From: Agrobacterium tumefaciens
GTDB taxonomy: Bacteria > Pseudomonadota > Alphaproteobacteria > Rhizobiales > Rhizobiaceae
Direction: 5' to 3'
Length of the DNA: 64,000 nt
Assembly (NCBI RefSeq): GCF_000834635.1
Contig: NZ_JXQV01000001.1
Location: 1 to 64,000, forward strand
In this document: piece by piece, positions 18,311-28,335 of the stretch
Position numbering within the stretch: position 1 is the first letter of the stretch
How the letters are laid out: each line of letters starts with the position of its first letter
The notes under the pieces: model-generated
Databases searched by the model: none
The model's input: the letters and a program-made list of their open reading frames with translations, nothing else
What the model was told of the DNA's origin: nothing
Position numbers and translations under genes: made by a program

Positions 18311-18631
18311 CTTCTGACTGGAGGTGTGGCCCTGTAGAGCCTTCACACACGTCATCATCCTGCCTGTCTGCTCCAAACGTTCCTGATCATCCGTCAAAGT
18401 GCAGACCAGTATGCCATATTAGCCCTAGGGGCTTGTGAATGCGCAAACAATCGAATTGATCCGCCATTTGCAAAATATATTATCAGATCGCTTGTTTGCA
18501 TCACTTTTCAAGCAGTTGTGAATGAATCGCAACTGCAAAATTTGCGCATCGACCGTGTTATTTTGCAAGGCTTGACAGTGACCCGCGTCGAAATTGTGAC
18601 GCGACATAACCGCGCTTACTCAGCGACAATC
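18311..18631. promoter_or_regulatory. Intergenic region upstream of the M48 gene and downstream of thiQ
   Basis: The 321 bases are AT-rich with repeated TTGCAAAA-like words. An inverted repeat, GCAGTTG at 18513-18519 and CAACTGC at 18531-18537, has an 11-base loop and no T-run, so it is more likely an operator or RNA hairpin than a terminator. No credible gene is seen. Confidence 0.35.
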
Positions 18632-19348
18632 TCACGCCGCCAGAAATATCTTGATTGGCTCAAGATGGGTTGCAGCAAAAAACGCGTCAATACCGCCTTC
18701 AAACAGCACCTGACCGTGATGAAGAAACACAACCGCATCCGCCAGTTTGCTTATATCATCCGGGTTGTGCGTCACCAGAAGAACGGTGTTGCCCAGTTCC
18801 TCATGCAACTCCCGCAGCAGGCTTCCCATGCCGGCGCGCAGGCCGGGATCGAGTGCCGCAAACGGCTCATCCAGAGCCATGATGCTGCGACGGCGCACCA
18901 GAGCTCTGGCCAGCGCCGCCCTTTGCCGCTCGCCGCCAGACATGGTCGAAGGCAGGCGTTTTTCAAAACCGGCAAGCCCTACGCGCTCAAGCGCCTTGCT
19001 GATCACGACCTTGTCCGCGGCACCCAGCTTCAGGGATGAATTGATGCCCAGTCCAACATTTGTGAAAATATCCAGATGGGCAAAAAGATTGTTGTCCTGA
19101 AAAACCACCGAGACTGGCCGCTCCGACGGACCAAGCCCGCGCATATCCTGCCCGTCGATCAGCAATTGCCCGCGATCCGGCGCTTCAAAGCCCGCGACGA
19201 GATTGAGCAGTGTGGATTTCCCCGATCCCGATGGACCGACAATCGCTGTCACCTTGCCGCGCTGAAAGCGGCAATCCAGCGCAAAATTCTGCTGGCCGAG
19301 CGTAAGCTCGATGTTTTCAAGACTGACAGCAATATCGTGCAGGCTCAT
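18632..19348 (-). CDS. thiQ: Thiamine ABC transporter ATP-binding protein ThiQ
   Basis: This 238-residue ABC ATPase has Walker [10 protein letters not shown] at about residues 37-45, the Q-loop in [21 protein letters not shown], signature [15 protein letters not shown], Walker [14 protein letters not shown] and the switch histidine in VTHNP. Its start overlaps the thiP stop by four bases (ATGA), and the two genes before it are permease and binding protein under a TPP riboswitch, which fixes its role as energiser of thiamine or TPP uptake at the inner membrane. Confidence 0.94.
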   Translation of the reverse strand: MSLHDIAVSLENIELTLGQQNFALDCRFQRGKVTAIVGPSGSGKSTLLNLVAGFEAPDRGQLLIDGQDMRGLGPSERPVSVVFQDNNLFAHLDIFTNVGLGINSSLKLGAADKVVISKALERVGLAGFEKRLPSTMSGGERQRAALARALVRRRSIMALDEPFAALDPGLRAGMGSLLRELHEELGNTVLLVTHNPDDISKLADAVVFLHHGQVLFEGGIDAFFAATHLEPIKIFLAA

Positions 19349-20964
19349 GCGATGGCTTTCGCTGGCTGACGGGAAACACCCCCGGCGGCGAGGACGAGAC
19401 AGATGACGCCTAGGATGAAGGCGTAGCCCGCCGCATCATTGGTCCGGTAACTGCCCATATTGCTATAGACCAGCCAGGGCAATGTAGTGAAGTTTTCCGA
19501 GCCGAAAAGAGCAACGGCTCCGAGATCGCCGAGCGAAAGCGCCATGGCGAATGAAAATGCCGTCGCAACCGGTCGCCACAGAACCGGCCAGTCAACGAGG
19601 CGAAGCCGGGACAGACCTGACAGTCCGAGACTGGCAGCCAATCGCCCAGTGCGGGCCTGATGGGCGATGAATGCAGGTTCCAGCACCCGCATCACGAATG
19701 GCAGCGCCATCAGCATATTGATGATGGAGACAAGGATCGGCGCAAATGTCGAGACATCGCCCAGCGGTCGCAACAGCAGAAACCAGCCACTTCCTAAGAC
19801 CACAGGCGGCACGAGCAACACCAAGGCCGACCCGGCACCCATGGCCGTGAACAAGACCCGAAGCGGAGCAGCCGCTCGTCTCTGCGCAAGGATAGCCTGA
19901 CGGGCGCGCACCAATGCGACGGAAACGAGAATGGCAAGAGACGCCGATAACACCGCGATCAGCAGGCTTGTCATGGCAGCCTTGAGGAATGCGCTTGCAA
20001 GCAGCAGCCGCAAAAGATCAGCCGTCAGTCCAGATGCTGCGACAGCGCAGAGAGGCAATGCGACCAAAACCATGGCAAGCATGATCATCGATCCATCCCA
20101 CAGCTGCGCAGTCCATCTCTCGCTATCGAAGCGTCGCACGGCTTTCGCCTGCGTCAATGCCTCGGCATCGGCAGAGGGTAAACGCGCCAGCAGCACAAGC
20201 AGCACGCTGGTCACGATGATCTGCATGAGGGAAAGCGAAATAGCGCGGGGTGGATCGAAGTCAAAACGCAGCGCCTGATAGATAGCGACCTCGATCGTGG
20301 TCGCCGCAGGCCCACCCCCCAGCAACAAAACGAGTGTGAAGCTCGTTGCGCACAGCATGAAGATCAGACCGGCCACGCCCGGGATGAGACGCGCAATGGC
20401 TGGCCATTCCACGAAGCGAAACGTCGAGAGTGGACCAAAACTCAGGCTGGCAGCGATGCGCCAATATTCCCCCGGCACCCGCTCAAGCCCGGCCAGAAAG
20501 AACCGCACCGCCAGCGGCAAATTGAAAAACACATGGGCAATCAGAATACCGGACATACCATAGATGCTGAAAGGCTGCTCTGCGCCAGCCGCCATGAAGA
20601 CCGTGTTGAAGATGCCTTGCCTGCCCCATATGGCGATAATCCCCAGCGCACCGACAATCACCGGAAGTCCCATGGGCACAGCCATGAGCCGGATAATCCA
20701 AATGCGACCGGGAAATTCCCGTTGTCGCGCCAGCGCCAGTGCCACCGGCAGGCCGAGGGCTATCGACAGGATGGTGGAGAGCGTCGCTTGCCAGAGGGTG
20801 AAGCGCAATATGCGCAGCGTATAGGCATTCAGCACGTCAGCGGACGCCGCGTCGGCATCGAAGGAGAGGAGCGCCGCGACGGCAAGGCCCATGAACGAAA
20901 GAACGGCAGCAAATGCCACCGTTCCACTGACAATAAACCTGCGACGTTCAACGCGCTCGATCAT
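19345..20964 (-). CDS. thiP: Thiamine/thiamine pyrophosphate ABC transporter permease ThiP
   Basis: This 539-residue permease is built from two homologous halves, each with about six membrane segments and a BPD-type permease loop ([22 protein letters not shown] in the first half, [24 protein letters not shown] in the second). Two-half fused permeases of this size are typical of ThiP and the related ferric-iron permeases; the TPP riboswitch upstream favours thiamine. It starts 18 bases after thiB and overlaps thiQ. Confidence 0.94.
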   Translation of the reverse strand: MIERVERRRFIVSGTVAFAAVLSFMGLAVAALLSFDADAASADVLNAYTLRILRFTLWQATLSTILSIALGLPVALALARQREFPGRIWIIRLMAVPMGLPVIVGALGIIAIWGRQGIFNTVFMAAGAEQPFSIYGMSGILIAHVFFNLPLAVRFFLAGLERVPGEYWRIAASLSFGPLSTFRFVEWPAIARLIPGVAGLIFMLCATSFTLVLLLGGGPAATTIEVAIYQALRFDFDPPRAISLSLMQIIVTSVLLVLLARLPSADAEALTQAKAVRRFDSERWTAQLWDGSMIMLAMVLVALPLCAVAASGLTADLLRLLLASAFLKAAMTSLLIAVLSASLAILVSVALVRARQAILAQRRAAAPLRVLFTAMGAGSALVLLVPPVVLGSGWFLLLRPLGDVSTFAPILVSIINMLMALPFVMRVLEPAFIAHQARTGRLAASLGLSGLSRLRLVDWPVLWRPVATAFSFAMALSLGDLGAVALFGSENFTTLPWLVYSNMGSYRTNDAAGYAFILGVICLVLAAGGVSRQPAKAIA

Positions 20965-20982
20965 GATGAAGAGCAGCCCGTC

Positions 20983-21993
20983 TTACTTGACGCTCATCGC
21001 AGCCAGCCATTCATCGATCCAGGCCTTGCGATTCTTGGCAACCTCTTCAGGTGACATCAAAAAGGTTTTGGCAGGCTGGACGAGCTTGGAAAATGCCTCC
21101 GGCAAGGGGGCAGATGTGGCCGCAACCGGCATCATCCAGTTGTTTTCCGGAATGGCGTCCTGAAAGCCCGGCTTCAGCATGAAAGCGAGAAACTGCTTGG
21201 CCAGCGCCTTTTCCGGCGCGTTCTTCAGGATGCCCGCAACTTCGATCTGGATATAGTGACCCTCTTCGAAACTGGCAGCCTGATAGCGTTCGGTCTTTTC
21301 CGAGACCATGTGATAGGCGGGAGACGTGGTGTAGGAAAGGACCATCGGCACCTCTCCCTTGGTGAACAGGCCATAGGATTCAGACCAGCCCGGCGTCACC
21401 GTCAAAACCCGGTTCTTGAGCTTGGCCCAAGCCTCCGGCGCCTTGTCTCCATAAACGGATTTGACCCAGAGAAGCAGCCCGAGACCCGGAGTGGATGTGC
21501 GCGGATCCTGAATGGCGATCTTCTGCGAAGGATCGCCCTCGACCAATTCCTTCAGGCTTTTCGGCGGGTTTTTCAGAGTCTGCGTATCGTATACGACAGC
21601 GAAATGCCCGTAATCAAAGGGCACGAAAACATCGTCCTTGAACCCACCCGGCACCTTGGCCGCTGATGTATCGATGCCGGAAATCTCGAACAGGTCTGTC
21701 TGACGGGCCTCCGTCACAAGGTTGGTATCCAGACCCAACACCACATCTGCGCTGGAGCCTGCGCCTTCCAGCTTCAGCCGGTTGAGCAAAGCCACACCAT
21801 CAGCCACGCCGACGAAGTTGACTGTGCAATTGCAGGTCTCTTCGAAGGACGCCTTGACCTTCGGGCCGGGGCCCCACTCGGAAACAAAGCTCTCATAGGT
21901 GTAGACGGTGAGCGTCTTCTTGTCTTGCGCATGGACGAAACCGGGCAATGCGAAAGACGCAGCAACAAGACTATGAATGAACAGACGACGCAT
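20983..21993 (-). CDS. thiB: Thiamine/TPP periplasmic binding protein ThiB
   Basis: The 336-residue precursor has a cleavable signal peptide ([23 protein letters not shown], cleavage near residue 22) followed by [28 protein letters not shown], the opening of the ThiB/SfuA-type periplasmic binding proteins. [23 protein letters not shown] and [13 protein letters not shown] are further ThiB-like segments. It captures thiamine and its phosphates in the periplasm for ThiPQ. A GAGGAGG site precedes the ATG, and a TPP riboswitch lies in the leader. Confidence 0.95.
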   Translation of the reverse strand: MRRLFIHSLVAASFALPGFVHAQDKKTLTVYTYESFVSEWGPGPKVKASFEETCNCTVNFVGVADGVALLNRLKLEGAGSSADVVLGLDTNLVTEARQTDLFEISGIDTSAAKVPGGFKDDVFVPFDYGHFAVVYDTQTLKNPPKSLKELVEGDPSQKIAIQDPRTSTPGLGLLLWVKSVYGDKAPEAWAKLKNRVLTVTPGWSESYGLFTKGEVPMVLSYTTSPAYHMVSEKTERYQAASFEEGHYIQIEVAGILKNAPEKALAKQFLAFMLKPGFQDAIPENNWMMPVAATSAPLPEAFSKLVQPAKTFLMSPEEVAKNRKAWIDEWLAAMSVK

Positions 21994-22044
21994 CAGACAA
22001 CCTCCTCGAATGGACGAACGGGAAAGTGGCGTCTGGATGGAAGC

Positions 22045-22139
22045 CGTCTAATCCCTCCGCCGGTGTTAACCGGATCAGGTTCTTCGGGTTGGCAAATGCC
22101 TCTCAGCCTTGTCTGACCAGACAAAGCACCCCGTTAGAT
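22045..22139 (-). ncRNA. TPP riboswitch (THI box) upstream of thiBPQ
   Basis: On the minus strand the leader carries the conserved THI-box elements in order: GGGGTGC, then GGCTGAGAGGC, then AACCTGATCCGGTTAACACC and GGCGGAGGGATTAGACGGC. They are spaced as in class TPP aptamers. No T-run hairpin is obvious between the aptamer and the thiB ATG about 50 bases on, so control of translation initiation is more likely than attenuation (inference). Confidence 0.96.
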
Positions 22140-22187
22140 CTGGGCAAAGCTGTAATCGGTTGCTGCCGGAATGGCAAGATGCAGCCC

Positions 22188-22580
22188 CTACTCCGGCTGG
22201 GGCATGTGGACGACTTCCCAGACATGCCCGTCTGGGTCCTGAAAGCTGCACGCATACATGAAACCGAGATCCTGCACAGGCTTCCATGCACGGCCACCGG
22301 ATGCGACGGCGGTCGTCAGCATTGTATCGACCTCTTCCCGGCTGGAGGCAGAGAGACAGTTCAAAACTTCCTTGGTGCGGCTGGCGTCAGCAATGTCGCC
22401 ATTGATGAATTCGCGGAACCGCTCTTCCTGCAGCAGCATGACGAAGATGTTGGTCTCCACGATCATGCAGAGCGTCCGGTCGTCGGAATATTCCGGATTG
22501 AAGCTGAAGCCGAGAGCCGAAAAGAAAGCCCGCGAGGCTTCGATGTTCTTGACCGGCAGGTTGATAAAAATCATGCGCAT
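22188..22580 (-). CDS. VOC family (glyoxalase/bleomycin-resistance-like) protein
   Basis: This 130-residue protein with beta-alpha-beta-beta-beta repeats starts MRMIFINLPVKNIEASRAFF and ends FQDPDGHVWEVVHM, the characteristic metal-edge strand of the vicinal oxygen chelate fold. It most resembles the uncharacterised glyoxalase-like enzymes with NLPVKD-type openings; the substrate is not predictable. A GGAGGAG site lies 6 bases before the first ATG. It lies between the Uup-type ATPase gene and the thiamine transporter leader, all on the minus strand, but a link to thiamine is not implied. Confidence 0.85.
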   Translation of the reverse strand: MRMIFINLPVKNIEASRAFFSALGFSFNPEYSDDRTLCMIVETNIFVMLLQEERFREFINGDIADASRTKEVLNCLSASSREEVDTMLTTAVASGGRAWKPVQDLGFMYACSFQDPDGHVWEVVHMPQPE

Positions 22581-22667
22581 ATCGAACTCCTCCGTTTGAT
22601 CGTCGAAGAAGAACGCAATTGCGCCTGCCTGTCAAAGACGGATCGAGCGCCAAGAGCGCCCGGCCTC

Positions 22668-24488
22668 TTATCCTTCCATTTCCTCGCGCAGCATTTCCAG
22701 CTCCAGCCATTCTTCTTCCATGGCCTCCAGCTTTTCGCGAAGCTTCGACATTTCGTCGGCCAGCGTGTTGAAGGCGGTGGGGTTCTTGGCAAACAGCTGC
22801 GGATCGGCCATGCGCTCTTCGCGCTTGGCAATTTCGGCCTGCGCCTTCTCCATTTCCTTGGGCAGATTTTCCAACGCAAACTTCTGCTTGAAGGAAAGCT
22901 TCAATTTCGCCTTGCCGGTGTCACCGGATGATGAGGCGGATGCTTTGCCCTTTTCCTGCTTTTCAGCCTTCTTCTTCTCGTCAGACGCGCCCTTGCGCTG
23001 CGCCATCATATCCGAATAGCCACCGGCATATTCGATCCACCGGCCATCCGGCGCTTCGGGATTGGCAGGCGCAATCGTCGATGTGACGGTCCGGTCGAGA
23101 AAGTCGCGGTCATGGCTGACAAGGATGACGGTGCCGGAAAAACCGGCAACGATTTCTTGCAGCAGATCGAGCGTCTCGATATCGAGATCGTTGGTCGGCT
23201 CGTCGAGGATCAGAAGGTTTGTCGGCTTTGCCAGAATGCGCGCCAGCATCAGACGCGCCCGTTCACCACCGGAAAGCCTGCGGATGGGCGTGCGGGCCTG
23301 TTCAGGCTGGAACAGAAAATCCTTCATATAGCCGGTGACGTGCTTCACCTCACCATTGACCAGCAGGTTCTCGCCCCGCCCATCCGTCAGGTAGTGAGCC
23401 AGCGTGTCCTCTAGGTTCAAGTCTTCGCGCTTCTGGTCGAGCGTGGCAATTTCGAGCTTTGTACCGAGCTTGACGGTGCCGCTATCCGGCTCCAGCTGAC
23501 CCGTCAACATCTTCAAAAGCGTCGTCTTGCCCGCGCCGTTGGGCCCGACGAAGCCAATGCAATCGCCGCGATGCACGCGCAGGGAAAACGGCGCAACGAT
23601 GGTGCGATCGCCATAGGATTTCGTAATCGCATCGGCCTCGACCACCAGCTTGCCGGACTCGCGCCCTTCAGCGGCGGTGGCCTGCACGGTACCCTGCGGG
23701 CCGTTGTGACCGCGATAGGAGGCGCGCATATCGCGCAATTCACCCACGCGGCGCATATTGCGCTTGCGCCGGGCGGTTACGCCATAGCGCATCCAGTGCT
23801 CTTCGCGCTCGATGGCTTTGCCGAGCTTGTGCTGCTCCAGCTCTTCCTCTTCCAGCACCTTGTCACGCCATTCTTCGAAATGGCCGAAGCCCCGGCTGAG
23901 ACGGCGCGACTGGCCGCGATCCAGCCAGACGGTGGCTGTGGAAACCTTTTCAAGAAAGCGACGGTCATGGGAAATCAGAACCAGCGCGCTGCGCGTCTGC
24001 TGCAACTCGCCTTCCAGCCACTCGATGGTCGGTAGGTCGAGATGGTTGGTCGGCTCATCCAGCATAAGGATGTCAGGTTCCGGCGCCATGACGCGCACCA
24101 GTGCCGCGCGTCGGGCTTCGCCACCTGAAAGGCTGGATGGATGCTCAAGCCCCGTCAGGCCCAGATGCTCCAGAAGATAGGTCACGCGGTAGGCGTCATC
24201 GCCCGGCCCCAACCCAGCTTCGGCATAGGCCTGCACCGTCTCAAAACCTTCAAAATCCGGTGCCTGTTCCAGATAGCGGATCGTGGCGGACGGATGCCGG
24301 AACACCTCCCCGGACTGCGCCTCGACCAGACCGGCTGCAATTTTCATCAGCGTCGATTTGCCAGAGCCGTTGCGGCCCACAAGGCAGATGCGATCTCCCG
24401 GCTCAACTTGCAGGTTTGCACCATCCAGCAGCGGGTTAACGCCAAAGGTCAGCTTGATATCATCGAGTTTCAAAATAGGGGGTGCCAC
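22668..24488 (-). CDS. uup: ABC-F family ATPase, Uup type
   Basis: This 606-residue soluble protein carries two ABC cassettes and no membrane segments: Walker A GRNGSGKST and GPNGAGKTT, signatures LSGGEARRAAL and LSGGERARLML, Walker B ILMLDEPTNHLDL and LLILDEPTNDLDI. The linker is the ABC-F P-site-tRNA-interaction region (WMRYGVTARRKRNMRRVGEL). A C-terminal basic and coiled-coil extension (about residues 530-606) identifies the Uup branch. ABC-F proteins act on ribosomes, and Uup also influences excision of transposons and branched DNA. The start codon is GTG with GGAG 8 bases upstream. It begins three bases after the thiN stop, so the two are probably co-transcribed. Confidence 0.9.
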   Translation of the reverse strand: MAPPILKLDDIKLTFGVNPLLDGANLQVEPGDRICLVGRNGSGKSTLMKIAAGLVEAQSGEVFRHPSATIRYLEQAPDFEGFETVQAYAEAGLGPGDDAYRVTYLLEHLGLTGLEHPSSLSGGEARRAALVRVMAPEPDILMLDEPTNHLDLPTIEWLEGELQQTRSALVLISHDRRFLEKVSTATVWLDRGQSRRLSRGFGHFEEWRDKVLEEEELEQHKLGKAIEREEHWMRYGVTARRKRNMRRVGELRDMRASYRGHNGPQGTVQATAAEGRESGKLVVEADAITKSYGDRTIVAPFSLRVHRGDCIGFVGPNGAGKTTLLKMLTGQLEPDSGTVKLGTKLEIATLDQKREDLNLEDTLAHYLTDGRGENLLVNGEVKHVTGYMKDFLFQPEQARTPIRRLSGGERARLMLARILAKPTNLLILDEPTNDLDIETLDLLQEIVAGFSGTVILVSHDRDFLDRTVTSTIAPANPEAPDGRWIEYAGGYSDMMAQRKGASDEKKKAEKQEKGKASASSSGDTGKAKLKLSFKQKFALENLPKEMEKAQAEIAKREERMADPQLFAKNPTAFNTLADEMSKLREKLEAMEEEWLELEMLREEMEG

Positions 24489-24491
24489 GGT

Positions 24492-25142
24492 TCAGGCTCC
24501 GGTCAAGTCATAGGGACGGGCAAGCACAATGGCCTTGCCGCTTTCAAGGCGAAGCCGCAAAGCGCCCTCCGCCACATTGGAAATAGTGCGCGACGAGCCG
24601 AAGGCAAGCGCAAAGTCTTCAAGAGGATAGCGTGCATTGTCGATATCCAGCCCTTCCAGCGCGGTGAAGCCTGCGATGGAGAACAGGGAACCGGCAGGCA
24701 GATCGATGGAGAGGTCACCCGCCAGCAGGGGATAGGCTTCCTCCGTGCCCGATGTCAGGATGACGTCAAAACCACGCTCTGCCAGTGACACGGCGTAAAG
24801 CAGGTGAAACAGCGCATGATCGGATCTTTCACCAGCCAGCGCACCGACCAGAACCAGCCGGTTTGCACCGCGAGACAGGGCCTCAGAAACAGCAATCTCG
24901 CCATCCGTAACGCCCTTTGCAGCCGGAAACGGCTGTTGCGGGACATTTTGCCATTGGGACATCAGATCGGCATCGGACGAATCGAAGTCACCGACCCATA
25001 GCTCCGGCGTCAGCCCCAGCGGCGCAGCATGACGCATGCCGCTATCTGCCGCAATCGCACGCGTGCCGGCCACCGCTTTTTGCAAGCGATCCGTGACGGT
25101 GATGTTTCCGCCAAGCAGAATGGTGAAGGGTGCCGAACTCAT
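24492..25142 (-). CDS. thiN: Thiamine diphosphokinase
   Basis: The 216-residue protein has the thiamine pyrophosphokinase catalytic domain: FTILLGGNITVTDRL, AADSGMRHAAPLGLTPELWVGDFDSSDAD (with the metal-binding DFDS), and KGVTDGEIAVSEAL. A C-terminal beta domain contains SLFSIAGFTALEGLDIDNARYPL, the thiamine-binding domain pattern. It makes TPP from thiamine and ATP, which suits its position near the riboswitch-controlled thiBPQ importer. It lies divergent to the SAM-II/metA region and immediately precedes uup. Confidence 0.92.
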   Translation of the reverse strand: MSSAPFTILLGGNITVTDRLQKAVAGTRAIAADSGMRHAAPLGLTPELWVGDFDSSDADLMSQWQNVPQQPFPAAKGVTDGEIAVSEALSRGANRLVLVGALAGERSDHALFHLLYAVSLAERGFDVILTSGTEEAYPLLAGDLSIDLPAGSLFSIAGFTALEGLDIDNARYPLEDFALAFGSSRTISNVAEGALRLRLESGKAIVLARPYDLTGA

Positions 25143-25239
25143 GCCCTGCCATAGCCCGGAACGGGCCTATAAGGAAAGGCACAAACGCGGACAGGGCAGC
25201 GATATTGATTTTTAGGCCAGACAGGATTATGACACCTGC

Positions 25240-25293
25240 CAGTGGTGATTTGCCGACCGGCTTGCGGCCACTTTAAAGAAGTTGCTAAATGGT
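25240..25293 (+). ncRNA. SAM-II riboswitch aptamer upstream of metA
   Basis: The conserved SAM-II core is present: AGTGGTGATTTGCCGACCGG, then CTTGCGGCCACTTTAAAGAA, then GTTGCTAAATGG. The P1 stem pairs AGTGG (25241-25245) with CCACT (25267-25271), and the distal GCTAAA completes the pseudoknot. SAM-II aptamers are typical of alphaproteobacterial methionine genes. Confidence 0.95.
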
Positions 25294-25317
25294 CGAGGAA
25301 ATAGGCAATTTCCGAGG

Positions 25318-25348
25318 ACCGGCTGCGATTTCGTTGCCGGTTTTTTTG
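25318..25348 (+). terminator. Attenuator terminator in the metA leader
   Basis: ACCGGC (25318-25323) pairs with GCCGGT (25336-25341), followed by seven T residues, between the SAM-II aptamer and the metA start. It therefore acts within the leader and suggests premature termination when SAM is bound. Confidence 0.88.
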
Positions 25349-25387
25349 TTTTCTAGGCCTGTGCTGCCAGGAAAGTGAGAGTTCGAG

Positions 25388-26314
25388 ATGCCGATCAAGA
25401 TACCTGATACGCTGCCTGCCTTCGAAACCCTCGTGCAAGAGGGCGTGAGGGTGATGACAGAAACAGCGGCGATCCGTCAGGATATCCGCCCGCTTCAGAT
25501 CGGCCTTCTCAATCTCATGCCGAACAAGATCAAGACCGAGATACAGATGGCGCGGCTGGTGGGTGCATCCCCCCTTCAGGTGCAGCTGTCGCTCGTGCGC
25601 ATCGGCGGACACCGCGCCAAGAACACGCCGGAAGAACATCTGCTTTCCTTTTACGAAACATGGGAGGAGGTCCGTCACCGCAAGTTCGACGGCTTCATCA
25701 TCACGGGCGCGCCGGTGGAAACGCTTGCCTTTGAGGACGTGACCTATTGGAATGAGATGCGTCAAATCCTGGATTGGACGCAGACCAATGTTCACTCAAC
25801 GCTCAATGTGTGCTGGGGCGCGATGGCAGCCATCTACCACTTCCACGGCATTCCCAAGCATGAGCTGAAGGAAAAGGCATTCGGCGTGTTCCGCCACCGC
25901 AACCTGTGCCCGTCATCCATCTATCTCAGCGGCTTTTCCGATGATTTTCAGGTGCCCGTCTCCCGCTGGACCGAGGTGCGCCGTGCAGACATCGAAAAGC
26001 ATCCCGATCTGGAAATCCTGATGGAGTCAGAGGAAATGGGCGTCTGCCTTGTGCATGAGCGCAAGGGCAAGCGTCTCTATATGTTCAACCATGTCGAATA
26101 TGATTCCACCTCTCTCTCGGAAGAATATTTCCGCGATGTGAATGCGGGCGTACCGATCAAGGTGCCGCATAATTACTTCCCGCATAATGACCCGGATCTG
26201 ACGCCGCTGAACCGCTGGCGCAGCCATGCCCATCTGTTTTTCGGCAACTGGATCAACGAGATCTACCAGACGACGCCATATGATCTGGCAGATATCGGCA
26301 AAGACAAACCATAA
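25388..26314 (+). CDS. metA: Homoserine O-acetyltransferase MetA (MetAA, acetyl-CoA type)
   Basis: This 308-residue member of the MetA family has the catalytic cysteine at C142 (NVCWGAMA), with H235 and E237 in FNHVEYD completing the active site. Residue 111, which selects the acyl donor in this family, is glutamate ([10 protein letters not shown]) as in the Bacillus acetyl-CoA enzymes, not glycine as in E. coli succinyltransferase. The product should therefore be O-acetylhomoserine despite the common succinyltransferase annotation. It is the first committed step of methionine synthesis. A SAM-II riboswitch and terminator control the leader. galM follows after 70 bases. Confidence 0.95.
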   Translation: MPIKIPDTLPAFETLVQEGVRVMTETAAIRQDIRPLQIGLLNLMPNKIKTEIQMARLVGASPLQVQLSLVRIGGHRAKNTPEEHLLSFYETWEEVRHRKFDGFIITGAPVETLAFEDVTYWNEMRQILDWTQTNVHSTLNVCWGAMAAIYHFHGIPKHELKEKAFGVFRHRNLCPSSIYLSGFSDDFQVPVSRWTEVRRADIEKHPDLEILMESEEMGVCLVHERKGKRLYMFNHVEYDSTSLSEEYFRDVNAGVPIKVPHNYFPHNDPDLTPLNRWRSHAHLFFGNWINEIYQTTPYDLADIGKDKP

Positions 26315-26384
26315 TTCTGCAATTGCGCGGGCGTTGAAAATAAAGCAACGTCCGGCCCTGTTGATTGATCGGGAGAGTGACACG

Positions 26385-27407
26385 ATGAGCGAAGCTGGCG
26401 CACGGGAAGATTTTGGATTCACCGCCAAGGGTGAGAAGGTCGAGCGTGTCACGATTTCCGCTGGCGGCCTGAGGGCAAAGGTGATGACCTGGGGCGCGGT
26501 CATTCAGGACCTGCGTCTCGATGGGCACCAGCCCGCACTGGTGCTGGGTTTCGACAATTTCGATGACTACCCGAAATACTCTTCCTATTTTGGTGCAACA
26601 CCGGGCCGCAACGCTAACCGTATCGGCGATGGCAAATTCACGATTGATGGTACCGCCTATCAGCTGGAACTCAATGAAAAGGGTGTAACCCATCTCCACG
26701 GCGGCAGTGACAATATCGGCAAGCGCAACTGGATGATCATGGAGCATGGGCAAGACCATGTCGTGCTGCAGATTGTCGATCCCGATGGCCGCGCCGGTTA
26801 TCCCGGCAATTGCACCGTGCGCGCCACCTACACGATCCGCGAGGGCGGCGTGCTATCGGTGGTCTACGAAACAACGACCGACCATCCGACCATCGCCAAT
26901 GTCTGCCAGCACACCTATTTCAATCTGGATGGCGCTGAAACCGCATTGGGGCATGAAATAGAGATCGCCGCCGACCACTATTTGCCAACGGATGAGCGCC
27001 AGATACCGACGGGCGAAATCCGCGCTGTTGATGGCACCGAATTCGACCTTCGCTCATCCCTGCCCATGAAGCATATGAAGGATGGCGAACAGGTTCTTTA
27101 CGATCACAATTTCTGCCTGTCGCCGGAACGTGTCGCCAAGCGGCATGTCGCGCGCGTTTCCGCGCCGGCCTCCAATATTACGCTGGACGTGGCAACGACG
27201 GAGCCCGGCGTGCAACTCTATTCAGGCTTCAAGCTGAATGCGGCTGTGCCGGGGCTGGACGGTCGTCACTACGGCCCCTTCGCCGGTTTTTGCCTGGAAA
27301 CCCAGATCTGGCCGGATGCCGTCAACCATGACGGTTTTCCAAACGGCATTCTGCGCCCCGGCGAAACCCTGGTGCAGGAAACCGACTATATTTTCAAGAA
27401 AGGCTGA
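26385..27407 (+). CDS. galM: Aldose 1-epimerase (galactose mutarotase family)
   Basis: The 340-residue beta-sandwich enzyme has GATPGRNANRIGDGKF (substrate arginine region), LHGGSDNIGKRNW, the catalytic histidine in NVCQHTYFNLDG and the catalytic glutamate in FCLETQIWPDA. It interconverts alpha and beta anomers of aldohexoses. The start at MSEAGAREDFGF is supported by GGGAGAG about 9 bases upstream; the frame is open further upstream inside metA. It converges on mtgA with only 10 bases between them and no terminator. Confidence 0.92.
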   Translation: MSEAGAREDFGFTAKGEKVERVTISAGGLRAKVMTWGAVIQDLRLDGHQPALVLGFDNFDDYPKYSSYFGATPGRNANRIGDGKFTIDGTAYQLELNEKGVTHLHGGSDNIGKRNWMIMEHGQDHVVLQIVDPDGRAGYPGNCTVRATYTIREGGVLSVVYETTTDHPTIANVCQHTYFNLDGAETALGHEIEIAADHYLPTDERQIPTGEIRAVDGTEFDLRSSLPMKHMKDGEQVLYDHNFCLSPERVAKRHVARVSAPASNITLDVATTEPGVQLYSGFKLNAAVPGLDGRHYGPFAGFCLETQIWPDAVNHDGFPNGILRPGETLVQETDYIFKKG

Positions 27408-27417
27408 GCGGTTTAGT

Positions 27418-28233
27418 TCAGTCCAGCACGCAGCCGACATAAGCGCCCGAACCGCGGGCGCGCCTTTCGATCAGCCCGGCCAGTCTTTGCATGCCGCGAC
27501 CGGGCTTGCTGGCAACGCGATCAATCGGATTTGGCAGCGAAACAGCAAGAAGCGCTGCCTGTCTCGCACTCAGTTTCGACGCGGAGACCTTGAAGTGGTG
27601 CTGGGAAGCCGCCTCGATGCCGTAAATGCCCGGCCCCCATTCCGCGACATTGAGATAAATCTCCATCATCCGTCTTTTTGACCAGATGAAGTCTGACGCC
27701 ACGGCCAGCGGCAATTCCAGCCCCTTGCGCAAAAAGGAACGCCCATTCCACAGGAACAGGTTCTTTGCGGTCTGCATGGGTATTGTGCTGGCACCGCGCG
27801 TGGATTCGCCCTCAAGCGCGCTGCTCACCACCGTCTGCATCTGGTTCCAGTCCACACCGCCATGGGAACAGAACTGACCATCTTCAGACATCATCACGGA
27901 TTGCACGAGGCGTGGCGAGATATTCTCCAGCGGCACCCAGCGGCGATCATAGCCCTGAAACGTGACCAGTTCAGCCAGCATAAGTGTCGAGACAGGGCGC
28001 ACAAACGGGAAGGCATAGAGCGGAATGAGAAGATAGGGCAAAACAAGCAAGGCGAGGATAACAAGAAGGACGCGTCTCACCAGGTTTCGAATATCCACCT
28101 TCGGTTTACTCCCGCTTTCATCAAGCGTTTCATCGTCCGTCTCGATATCCGGCGTGCTACTCAAAAACCTGCCCCCACTTGGCGTCCCCCATTTGGCTGC
28201 CGCTTGGAGCCTTTCATATTCCGCATACACCAT
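27418..28233 (-). CDS. mtgA: Monofunctional biosynthetic peptidoglycan transglycosylase MtgA
   Basis: The protein is about 271 residues. A cytoplasmic leader of about 50 residues precedes a single membrane anchor ([21 protein letters not shown]), and a GT51 glycosyltransferase domain follows with all signature motifs: [15 protein letters not shown] (catalytic Glu), [25 protein letters not shown] and [20 protein letters not shown]. It polymerises lipid II into glycan strands without transpeptidase activity. The start is uncertain: ATG 28233 is taken, with TTG 28236 directly before it and later alternatives possible. It is divergent from the prenyl synthase gene. Confidence 0.92.
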   Translation of the reverse strand: MVYAEYERLQAAAKWGTPSGGRFLSSTPDIETDDETLDESGSKPKVDIRNLVRRVLLVILALLVLPYLLIPLYAFPFVRPVSTLMLAELVTFQGYDRRWVPLENISPRLVQSVMMSEDGQFCSHGGVDWNQMQTVVSSALEGESTRGASTIPMQTAKNLFLWNGRSFLRKGLELPLAVASDFIWSKRRMMEIYLNVAEWGPGIYGIEAASQHHFKVSASKLSARQAALLAVSLPNPIDRVASKPGRGMQRLAGLIERRARGSGAYVGCVLD

Positions 28234-28335
28234 CAAGGCGAGTCACGATAACGAAGTTCCCCGGTGCCCCACAAAAATGATTGCCAGCCATTTTCCCCCA
28301 TGCCAAACAGCCGATATGTTGAGGAAACGGCCAAA

